Shown: in pieces, positions 1-7,483 of the stretch | How positions within the stretch are numbered: position 1 is the stretch's first letter | How the letters are laid out: every line of letters starts with the position of its first letter | Assembly (NCBI GenBank): GCA_037442565.1 | Contig: JBBIQA010000034.1 | Coordinates: 1-29,552, forward strand | From: PALSA-911 sp037442565 | GTDB lineage: Bacteria; Pseudomonadota; Alphaproteobacteria; Acetobacterales; Acetobacteraceae | DNA: 29,552 nucleotides | Direction of reading: 5' to 3' | Translations under genes and position numbers: made by a program | Notes under the pieces: model-generated | The model's input: only the letters and a program-made list of their open reading frames with translations | Database searches by the model: none | What the model was told of the DNA's origin: nothing

Positions 1-1006
<1,006 letters not shown>

Positions 1007-1182
1007 GAGCGTCTTCCGGTACAATTGTCGGGCGATGGTGCGGTCTCGGGCCGCGCTTATCAAGCTGGCCGAACGTGGCCGCGCCATTTCACGGAAAAGC
1101 CGGGGAAGGAACGCCTCGCGCCAGGCAGCCGATGGCGGCGAACCGGCGATCGCGCCGGCGCGCCGCTTCGGCTACGGCAGGT

Positions 1183-1797
1183 TCAGTTGTTCAACTGCGC
1201 CACCTGCAGCGGCGCCAGGCTCGCACGACTGTCCGCGGTCACGGTATGCGGCAGGCTCCGCGGCTGCGGCGCCTTCACGTCGGGCGACGAAATCGGCATC
1301 CCGGCGCCCATGCCGGCATGGGCACAGGCGTCGCCGGTAGAGCTGACCTCGACCTTCGGGGCGGCGCCGTTACCGGCATAGGTGATGCGCCGGGTGCAGG
1401 TGCCATGGCTGTCGCTGACCGACGTCACGACGACGCTGGTATACGGGCTGCCGGCCTGCGGCATTGCCACGTCAATGGTCCGGTTCTGTACGGTCCAGGC
1501 AGGATTGGCGAAGGCGCGCTGCGCGTTGGCCATCACCTGCTCGATCTCACGGAACATGCCCGCCGGCGACGGCATCGCTGCGAAGGGGAAGGCCGGGAAC
1601 GGGAAGGCCGCGTTGAAGGCAGGCATGGACTGCATGGGCGTGCCGGCCGGCAATACCAGCACCACCGCGCCGGGGGGGACCTGGATCACCCGGCCGTGCT
1701 GCACCTGGGTATCCTGGGCGAAGGCGGCTCCGCCGGCCAGCAGGCCTCCGGCGACCATGCCAAGCACACCCAAAGCCGCTGCTGTGGATTTCCGCAT
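1183..1797 (-). CDS. secreted protein of unknown function, 204 aa
   Basis: I do not recognise the family. The frame is open upstream to 1965, but the start is best placed at the ATG at 1797, because AGGAGG sits about 8 bases before it and the protein then begins with a clean signal peptide: MRKSTAAALG, a hydrophobic Gly/Ala/Leu core, and a likely cleavage after AFA (about residue 28). The mature part has a Phe/Pro-rich stretch (FPFPAFPF), a helical segment (MFREIEQVMANAQRAF), then a region with two cysteines (SHGTCTRR and STGDACAH) that could form a disulfide, and a disordered tail. It is probably periplasmic. The 118 bases upstream are AT-rich for this genome and likely hold the promoter. 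No functional clue comes from the neighbours. Confidence 0.75.
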   Translation of the reverse strand: MRKSTAAALGVLGMVAGGLLAGGAAFAQDTQVQHGRVIQVPPGAVVLVLPAGTPMQSMPAFNAAFPFPAFPFAAMPSPAGMFREIEQVMANAQRAFANPAWTVQNRTIDVAMPQAGSPYTSVVVTSVSDSHGTCTRRITYAGNGAAPKVEVSSTGDACAHAGMGAGMPISSPDVKAPQPRSLPHTVTADSRASLAPLQVAQLNN

Positions 1798-1915
1798 TGT
1801 CAAACCTCCTGTTGCACTGATCCGACAACTCGAAATTAGGCCTCGGAAGAAACCTAGTCCAGTACAACGAACTTTCCGTGGAATTAAAAATCTGCCATGC
1901 GGTTCGCAAGCCGCT

Positions 1916-3142
1916 TCACGGCCGATGCAGTTCCGCGCGCGGGCGGGTGACCGTGCGCACGCCACGCTTGAAGGCGACCAGCGGCGCCCGGATTTCCGCG
2001 ACGGCCTGTTCCGGCGTGGTCGCGTCGATCACCACGATATCGGCCGGATTGCCGACGGCGACGCCGTAATCGGCGAGGTTCATCAGCTTCGCGGACCGGT
2101 CGGTCAGCATGCAGAAGCACTCGCGCAGGCGATGCGCCTGGCCGATCTGGCACACATTGGCCTGCATATTGGCCAGGCGCATCAGGTTGCCGTCGCCCAT
2201 CGGGGTGAACGGGTTGAGGATGTTGTTGCTGGAGATCGAGCAATTGACCCCATGCTCGACCAGCACATTGGCGTCCGCCAGTCCGCGGCGGACACTGTGG
2301 TCCTGGTCGCGCCCCATCATGAACAGGTCGGTCGCCGGCAGCACGGTCACGGCCACCCCGGCATCGGCGATCTCCGCCGCCAGCTTCACCAGCCCAGCCG
2401 GCGGCAGGGTGGAGTATTTGCAGCCATGCCCGACGGCGACGCGCCCGCCGAGGCCGTATTTGCGGGTAAGCTCGCAGACCAGATGGATGTCCATGTCGGC
2501 CGGGCTGTTGCCGGAATCGAGATGCATGTCGATATCGACGCCGTATTCGCGCGCCAGGTCGAAGATGCGGTGGATCTGGCCGCTTTTGTCCGGATCGTAG
2601 TTCGGCGCCGCGCCGATCACGCGGGCGCCGCGCTTCAGGGCCTCGACCAGCAATTCGTCGGAACGGGGGTTGTTCGTCAGGCCTTCCTGCGGAAACACGC
2701 AAAGCTCGATGTCGATCGCCCAGGCGTAGTCGCGGCGCAGCTGCTCCAATGCCTCGAAGCTGCGCATTTCCACGCCTCCGTCCAGCTCAACATGCGTGCG
2801 CATGCGGGTGGTGCCGTATTGGATGCAGCCTTCCAGGGTCTGGCTGGCGCGCTGGTAGACATCCTCGACCGTGAAGCCCTTCTTGACGGCGGCGACGCGC
2901 GGAACCGCGTTGGCGTTGCGGCCGTCCTCGGGCGGACAGCGGTCGATGATGCGGGATTTGTCCAGATGGATGTGGGTTTCGACCAGGCCGGCGCAGACGA
3001 GATGGCCCGCGGCGTCGTAGCTTTCCGCGTCCGTGGCGATCGCCGGTTCGATCGCGACGATCCGGCTGCCGGCGATGCCGATATCGACCGGCGGGCGCTC
3101 GGGGGCGCTGGACAGGATGGCGTTGCGGATGACCAGGTCCAT
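1916..3142 (-). CDS. amidohydrolase-superfamily protein, cytosine deaminase/AtzC-like, with altered active site
   Basis: A 408-aa metal-dependent hydrolase of the amidohydrolase superfamily. It aligns by eye along its length with E. coli cytosine deaminase: HIHLDKS (the first metal His pair), THVELDG, FPQEG (the substrate Gln), IDMHLDSGN (the third His), VGHGCKYS (the fourth His), and NNILNPFTPMGDGN. Two positions differ. The Glu after the third His (HCDE in CodA, proton shuttle) is Ser here, and the metal/base Asp of HDDVFDPW is Asn. The Lys in HxHLDK resembles AtzC-type N-alkylammelide hydrolases. Deamination of cytosine is therefore unlikely, and the true substrate is unknown. The ATG at 3142 has a GGAAAG site about 6 bases upstream. 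It is divergent from an amino acid permease, which hints at uptake plus hydrolysis of a nitrogenous compound (inference). Confidence 0.85.
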   Translation of the reverse strand: MDLVIRNAILSSAPERPPVDIGIAGSRIVAIEPAIATDAESYDAAGHLVCAGLVETHIHLDKSRIIDRCPPEDGRNANAVPRVAAVKKGFTVEDVYQRASQTLEGCIQYGTTRMRTHVELDGGVEMRSFEALEQLRRDYAWAIDIELCVFPQEGLTNNPRSDELLVEALKRGARVIGAAPNYDPDKSGQIHRIFDLAREYGVDIDMHLDSGNSPADMDIHLVCELTRKYGLGGRVAVGHGCKYSTLPPAGLVKLAAEIADAGVAVTVLPATDLFMMGRDQDHSVRRGLADANVLVEHGVNCSISSNNILNPFTPMGDGNLMRLANMQANVCQIGQAHRLRECFCMLTDRSAKLMNLADYGVAVGNPADIVVIDATTPEQAVAEIRAPLVAFKRGVRTVTRPRAELHRP

Positions 3143-3331
3143 GCGATGCTCTTTCCGTCAATGGGGTGTTATCGAAGGATTTTCAGCAAGTTCCGTGCCA
3201 TGCCCGGGCCTGCGACCGCTCGCGCTGAAACGAGCGTCCGGGGATGACGTGGGCCGGCCTGCGGTGCGACACTTCGCCCCGGCCGTCGGATTTGAGACTA
3301 CCGCCGCCGGGGCACCAGGACACAGCAGCCG

Positions 3332-4510
3332 ATGGCTCCGCAAACCGAACTGCGACGCGTACTGACCTTCTGGCCATTGGTCTTCTATGGCCTGGCGGTG
3401 ATCGTCGGTGCCGGCATCTATGTGGCGCTTGGCGCCGTCATCCACCGCGCCGGCGAGGCCGCGCCGCTGTCCTTTCTGCTGGCCGGGGTCGCCGCCGGAC
3501 TGACCGGCATGTGCTACGCGGAATTTGCCGGCCGGTTTCCCGAAGCCTCGGGCGGCGTGGCGTATGTCCGCCACGGTTTCGGGTCCAACCGCCTGGCTCA
3601 GTTGACCGGCGCGGCGATCGCCCTGGCGGTTGCGATCAGCGCGGCCGCGATCGCGCATGGCGCGGTGCAGTACCTGGCGGTCCTGCTCCCCGTCGGTCCA
3701 ACGCTGCTGATCGTGGCATTGATCGGCGGGTTCACCGCGATCGCCTCGCTGGGGGTGCGCGAAAGCGTTGGCCTGGCCGCCGGCCTGGGTGTGATCGAGA
3801 TCGCCGGGCTGATCGCGGCGACCGCCGCCGGGTTGGGGGCCGCGACCGAATTCCGGTTGGCCGGCCTGTCGCCGGCGGACCTGGCGGGTTGGCAGGGTGC
3901 TTTCGCCGGGGCCTTCATCGCATTCTTCGCCTTCATCGGCTTCGAGACGATGGCCAACCTCGCCGAGGAGGTGAAGGACCCGCAGCGAACCGTGCCGCGC
4001 GGCATGCTTGGCGCCATCGCCGTCAGTGTTCTGCTCTATGTCGCCGTTGCCACCGCCGCCGTGCTCGCCAACGGGCGGCCCGGCAATCCGCTGCTGGGCC
4101 TGTTCGAGGGTAGCCACGCCTCCGTCTTCGCGGCCATCGGCAGCATCGCGGTCGCGAACGGCGTGCTGGTGCAGATCGTCATGCTGGCCCGGCTGTTCTA
4201 CGGCATGGCGCGCAACAGTGAGCTGCCGGCTTTCCTCGGCGGGGTCAGCCAGCGCACGCAGGCACCCGTGCCGGCCACGATGGCGGCCGGCGCGATCGTG
4301 CTGGCGGTGGCCCTGCTGTTCCCGTTCGAGCGGCTGCTGGCGTGGACCAACGCCATCACGCTCGGTGTCTTCGCCCTCGTCGACCTGGCCCTGTGGCGCC
4401 TGCACCAGCGCCGGCCCACACCTTCGGCGGGTTTCACCGCTCCCGGCTGGGTGCCGCCGCTCGCCGCCCTGCTCGCCATCGCCTTGATGGCGGCGGAGTT
4501 GCTCGGTTAG
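3332..4510 (+). CDS. APC-superfamily amino acid permease
   Basis: A 392-aa inner-membrane secondary transporter of the amino acid-polyamine-organocation superfamily. Evidence: TM1 with the helix-breaking motif VGAGIYVALG, about 11-12 hydrophobic segments over the whole length, YAEFAGRFPEASGG after TM2, and the family hallmark GFETMANLAEEVKDPQRTVPRG near residues 210-230. The length is slightly short for the family (usually 420-500 aa); the C terminus ends after a last hydrophobic segment, LAALLAIALMAAELLG. The substrate cannot be read from sequence. It starts at an ATG preceded by a weak CAGGA site and is divergent from the amidohydrolase gene with 189 bases between the starts. Its TAG stop lies inside a short TAGAGC inverted repeat (4510-4533). 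Confidence 0.9.
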   Translation: MAPQTELRRVLTFWPLVFYGLAVIVGAGIYVALGAVIHRAGEAAPLSFLLAGVAAGLTGMCYAEFAGRFPEASGGVAYVRHGFGSNRLAQLTGAAIALAVAISAAAIAHGAVQYLAVLLPVGPTLLIVALIGGFTAIASLGVRESVGLAAGLGVIEIAGLIAATAAGLGAATEFRLAGLSPADLAGWQGAFAGAFIAFFAFIGFETMANLAEEVKDPQRTVPRGMLGAIAVSVLLYVAVATAAVLANGRPGNPLLGLFEGSHASVFAAIGSIAVANGVLVQIVMLARLFYGMARNSELPAFLGGVSQRTQAPVPATMAAGAIVLAVALLFPFERLLAWTNAITLGVFALVDLALWRLHQRRPTPSAGFTAPGWVPPLAALLAIALMAAELLG

Positions 4511-4533
4511 AGCATTTTAAGCCGAGTATGCTC
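4508..4533. repeat. short TAGAGC-type inverted repeat overlapping the permease stop codon
   Basis: GAGCAT (4510-4515) and ATGCTC (4528-4533) form a 6-bp inverted repeat with a 12-base loop. The TAG stop of the permease gene is its leading TAG. It sits between two convergent genes (permease on plus, DedA on minus), so it may act as a weak bidirectional terminator. It resembles the elements at 12474, 12577, 27913 and 27985. Confidence 0.45.
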
Positions 4534-4545
4534 CGGCCGGCCGGC

Positions 4546-4998
4546 TCAGAACAGCCAAGGGATCGCGATCGTGCCAGGCAGCAACAGCCCGGTGGCCCAG
4601 ACCAGGGCAGACGCGACGTTGGCGATCTGAAACAGCGCCACCGGCATGGCGAAGATGCCGGCAACGAGTGGAACGGCGGCCCTGAGCGGTCCGGTAAAAC
4701 GGCCGAAGAAAACGCCCGCGGCCCCCCATCTGCGGAAAACCGCCTCTCCCCGCGGTATCAGGTCCGGGTAGCGCGACAGCGGCCAGATCCGCGCGATCGC
4801 CCATTTGTAGCGATGGCCGAGCCAGTACGAGACCGAGTCGCCCAAAACCGCGCCCGCCACGGCCGCCGACCAGACCGGCCAGAAGCGAAGGGTTCCGGCA
4901 CCGATCAGCCCACCCGTACCGGCCAGGATGACCGTGGCGGGCAAGAGCAGCGAGACGAACGCGAGCGACTCCCCGAAGCTGAGCCAGAAGACAAGCAT
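4546..4998 (-). CDS. DedA-family (SNARE-associated) membrane protein; true start probably upstream at about 5058
   Basis: DedA/VTT-fold inner-membrane protein, a family linked to polyprenyl-phosphate and lipid flipping. Seen: FGESLAFVSLLLPAT (the re-entrant acidic motif), LGDSVSYWLGHRYK (the GDxxxYxxG motif), and FFGRFTGPLRAAVPLVAG (the RFxPxR-type motif). The first ATG (4998) gives only 150 aa and begins right at the first motif. Codons before it stay open and read IGEFSDAALTFIHEHEVWAT, the kind of leader DedA proteins carry. A strong GGAGGAGG site lies just upstream of an ATC codon at 5058-5056 with start-like spacing, and no in-frame ATG, GTG or TTG exists before the stop at about 5104. 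The 170-aa form from ATC may be the real product. It lies directly downstream of mutY. Confidence 0.88.
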   Translation of the reverse strand: MLVFWLSFGESLAFVSLLLPATVILAGTGGLIGAGTLRFWPVWSAAVAGAVLGDSVSYWLGHRYKWAIARIWPLSRYPDLIPRGEAVFRRWGAAGVFFGRFTGPLRAAVPLVAGIFAMPVALFQIANVASALVWATGLLLPGTIAIPWLF

Positions 4999-5074
4999 GG
5001 TGGCCCAGACCTCATGTTCGTGGATAAAGGTCAGGGCCGCGTCGCTGAATTCGCCGATGGCGCCCTCCTCCGGG

Positions 5075-6163
5075 TCATTCCGCTTCTGCCCTATCAGGCC
5101 GCGTTATTGCCAGTCGCACGCATTTGCGCATGACCGACGGCAAGGCCGCTTCCTGCAGATCGGCGACCGGATGCAGGAAGCCGTCCGCGTCGATCGCACG
5201 GACCGAGGCCGCGAACACCGTCAGTCGCAACTCGAAATGGGTGAACACGTGGCGCACCTCGCCCACCCGGCGCCAGTCCGCCGGCATCGGCGCCTGGGTC
5301 AAGGCGTCCGACGCCGGCAGAGGGGCGCCGAGCCACTCGGTGCCCGGCAGTTCCGTCATGCCGCCGAGCAGCCCCGTGGGTTTGCGCCGGCGCAGCAGCA
5401 CGTTGCCGGCCACATCGGTCAGCCAGAAATGCGCGCCGTGGCGCAGGGGACGGACGGATTTCGGCGCCTTGCGCGGCAACTCCGCGGCGATGCCGGCCCG
5501 GCGGCCGGCGCAGGGCTCCCGCCACGGGCACACGGCGCAGGCCGGCTGGGTGGGAGTGCACAGCGTGGCGCCAAGATCGAACAGCGCCTGGGCGAAATCG
5601 GACGGGCGGGCCCGGGCGGCCGGATCGGCTCCAAGCGAGGCCGCCGCGGCCCGCAAGGCCGGCTTGGCCGCCGGCATCGGCTCGGCGATGGCGAAGACAC
5701 GCGCCGTGACGCGCTCCACATTGCCGTCCACGGGCACGCCGGGCAGGCCGAAGGCAATCGCCGCGATGGCGGTGGCGGTGTACGGTCCGATGCCGGGCAG
5801 CGCCAACAGCGCCTCGACATCGCGCGGAAAGCCGCCCAACGCCGTGACTGCCCGGGCGCAGGCATGCAGGTTGCGCGCCCGGGCATAGTAGCCAAGCCCG
5901 GCCCAGGCCACGAGCACCGCTTCCAGCGGCGCCGCCGCCAATGCGTTCACATCGGGGAAACGGCGGACAAATTTTTCATAGTAGGGTATGGCGGTAGTTA
6001 CATTCGTCTGCTGTAGCATGATCTCGCTCAGCCAGACGCGGTATGGATCGGCCATCTCGCCGGGCAGGGCGCGCCAGGGCAGCGCCCGGCGGTGCCGGTC
6101 GTACCAGGCCAGCAGCGCGGAGCCGGACGGAGTGCTAAGAGAAGGTATGGTCAAGCGGGACAC
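5075..6163 (-). CDS. mutY: A/G-specific adenine DNA glycosylase MutY
   Basis: Removes adenine mispaired with 8-oxoguanine in base-excision repair. It is 362 aa and has every expected element: the catalytic Glu in WLSEIMLQQT (E47), the helix-hairpin-helix LPGIGPYTA (about 122-130), the catalytic Asp in VPVDGNVERV (D146), and the 4Fe-4S loop C202-x6-C209-x2-C212-x5-C218. The C-terminal NUDIX-like 8-oxoG recognition domain contains VFTHFELRLTVFA. The listed start is a GTG at 6163 (MSRLTIPSLS). No strong ribosome site is visible, so a TTG nine bases later is possible. It is divergent from the DUF721 gene with almost no space between the starts, and upstream of the DedA gene, whose open frame overlaps its stop. 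Confidence 0.96.
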   Translation of the reverse strand: MSRLTIPSLSTPSGSALLAWYDRHRRALPWRALPGEMADPYRVWLSEIMLQQTNVTTAIPYYEKFVRRFPDVNALAAAPLEAVLVAWAGLGYYARARNLHACARAVTALGGFPRDVEALLALPGIGPYTATAIAAIAFGLPGVPVDGNVERVTARVFAIAEPMPAAKPALRAAAASLGADPAARARPSDFAQALFDLGATLCTPTQPACAVCPWREPCAGRRAGIAAELPRKAPKSVRPLRHGAHFWLTDVAGNVLLRRRKPTGLLGGMTELPGTEWLGAPLPASDALTQAPMPADWRRVGEVRHVFTHFELRLTVFAASVRAIDADGFLHPVADLQEAALPSVMRKCVRLAITRPDRAEAE

Positions 6164-6173
6164 GCAACCGGGT

Positions 6174-6845
6174 ATGGCGAGCGAAACACCTCCCGTCTAC
6201 GGGGCATCTCCCCACGGGGCNNNNNNNNNNNNNNNNNNNNNNNNNNNNNNNNNNNNNNNNNNNNNNNNNNNNNNNNNNNNNNNNNNNNNNNNNNNNNNNN
6301 NNNNNNNNNNNNNNNNNNNNGGGGCATCTCCCCACGGGGCGCGACACGTCTATGGGCCGCGCCCGGTCGGCGCTCTGGTGCCCGACATCGCCCGCCCGGC
6401 GTTTCGCAAGCGTGCTCCGGCGGCGGCGCAGGTGATGGCCGACTGGTCCGCCATCGTTGGGCCGCGGCTGGCGGCGCTGACCGCGCCCCGGCGGCTGTCG
6501 GCCGGCAGGCTGACCCTCGCTTGCACCGGCCCGGTGGCGATGGAACTGCAGCACCTCGCCCCCCAACTGATCGCCCGCATCAACACCCATCTGGGCTCGG
6601 CCGTGATCGAGCGCCTGGGCTTCGTCCAGGCCACCGATGCACCTGTCCCTTCCCGAGTCGCCGCCAGGGAAACCCGTTCCCTGACGCCAGCCGATGAACG
6701 CCGGGCGGAGGAGGCCGTGGCAGGCCTCCCGCCAGGCGATCTGCGGGATGCGCTGGCAGCACTGAGCCGTTCGGTGCTGACCGTGGACCCCGCGCGCGGC
6801 CGTCGCCGCGCGAAAGCCTCGACTCTCCCATCCTCCAAGCAGTAG
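6174..6845 (+). CDS. DUF721 (DciA-like) protein, interrupted by a 100-N assembly gap
   Basis: DUF721-family protein, related to DciA, which helps load the replicative helicase in many bacteria. In alphaproteobacteria this gene commonly sits beside mutY and smc, as here. After the gap it reads VPDIARPAFRKR, then VMADWSAIVGPRLAALTAPRRL, LTLACTGPVAMELQHLAPQLI and INTHLGSAVIERLGFVQ, the typical DUF721 core, followed by a charged tail. The reading frame is the same on both sides of the N run, and both flanks encode GASPHG. Removing the 100 N plus one 20-bp copy gives a continuous protein of about 183 aa (YGASPHGARHVYGPR). The start may be the ATG at 6174 or at 6147; neither has a strong ribosome site. 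A specific role in helicase loading is inferred from the family only. Confidence 0.82.
   Translation: MASETPPVYGASPHGXXXXXXXXXXXXXXXXXXXXXXXXXXXXXXXXXXGASPHGARHVYGPRPVGALVPDIARPAFRKRAPAAAQVMADWSAIVGPRLAALTAPRRLSAGRLTLACTGPVAMELQHLAPQLIARINTHLGSAVIERLGFVQATDAPVPSRVAARETRSLTPADERRAEEAVAGLPPGDLRDALAALSRSVLTVDPARGRRRAKASTLPSSKQ
6221..6320. other. assembly gap (100 N), flanked by identical 20-bp sequence
   Basis: Exactly 100 N, a conventional placeholder length. The 20 bases before (6201-6220) and after (6321-6340) are identical and contain GGGG/CCCC hairpin potential, which could explain why the assembly broke here. Joining the flanks through this overlap keeps the DUF721 frame intact. Confidence 0.95.
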
Positions 6846-6868
6846 AAACACCAGATATAGAGGTTCCG

Positions 6869-7471
6869 ATGCCGATCACCCGCCGTTCAGTACTAGGTGT
6901 TGTTAGCGCCATTTCCCTGGCCCCGGCCTTCGCGCATGCCGCGGAGCCGGCATCCGAGGGCGAGCGCGCGCTCGGCAGCCCGACCGCCAAGGTCACGGTG
7001 CTGGAATTCTTCTCCCTGACCTGCACCCATTGCGCCCACTTCGCCAACACCACCTTCCCGCAGGTGAAGTCCGACCTGATCGACACCGGCAAGATCCGCT
7101 ATGTCTTCCACGACTTCCCGCTCGATCAGGTCGCTCTGACCGCCGCCATGGTCGCCCGCACCCTGCCGGCGGAGCGCTACGAGCCGTTCATCAGCGCCCT
7201 GTTCGCCAACCAGGATCGCTGGGCGTTCAGCCGCCAGGCCAATCCGACCGAGGAAATCTGGAAGATCGCCGCCCTCGCCGGCATGTCGCGCGCCACCTTC
7301 GACGCGGCGGTCGCCGACACAGCCCTGAAGGACTGGATCGTCGCTCGGCAGACATTCGACCAGAAGAAATACGGCATCAACGCAACCCCAACCTTCGCGA
7401 TCAACGGCAAGGTCACCTCCGGCGCCATGAGCTACGAGGATTTCGCCAAGCTGGTCAGCGAAGCCTCCTGA
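6869..7471 (+). CDS. DsbA-like periplasmic thiol:disulfide oxidoreductase
   Basis: A 200-aa thioredoxin-fold protein predicted to make or shuffle disulfides in the periplasm. The N terminus MPITRRSVLG plus a hydrophobic core ending at AHA is a signal peptide with a twin-arginine look (RRSVLG); a Sec route is also possible. The active site is C52-T-H-C55 in FFSLTCTHCAHF, and the cis-proline loop is NATPTFAI (P174). Between them is the helical insert of the DsbA family (AERYEPFISALF and following). It starts at an ATG with AGAGG six bases upstream. It lies 23 bases after DUF721 and 12 bases before smc, so the three are probably cotranscribed. The CTHC dipeptide differs from CPHC of E. coli DsbA, so redox direction and partners are not certain. 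Confidence 0.92.
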   Translation: MPITRRSVLGVVSAISLAPAFAHAAEPASEGERALGSPTAKVTVLEFFSLTCTHCAHFANTTFPQVKSDLIDTGKIRYVFHDFPLDQVALTAAMVARTLPAERYEPFISALFANQDRWAFSRQANPTEEIWKIAALAGMSRATFDAAVADTALKDWIVARQTFDQKKYGINATPTFAINGKVTSGAMSYEDFAKLVSEAS

Positions 7472-7483
7472 ACGGAGACAGAT

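Noticed and set aside
1382..3247. A 621-codon plus-strand open frame opposite the secreted protein and the amidohydrolase
   Set aside because: Shadow of the amidohydrolase, which has conserved metal-site motifs and a proper start.
5419..5895. Alternative open frames inside mutY on the same strand
   Set aside because: They are out-of-frame products of GC-rich codons; the mutY frame carries every catalytic and cluster residue.
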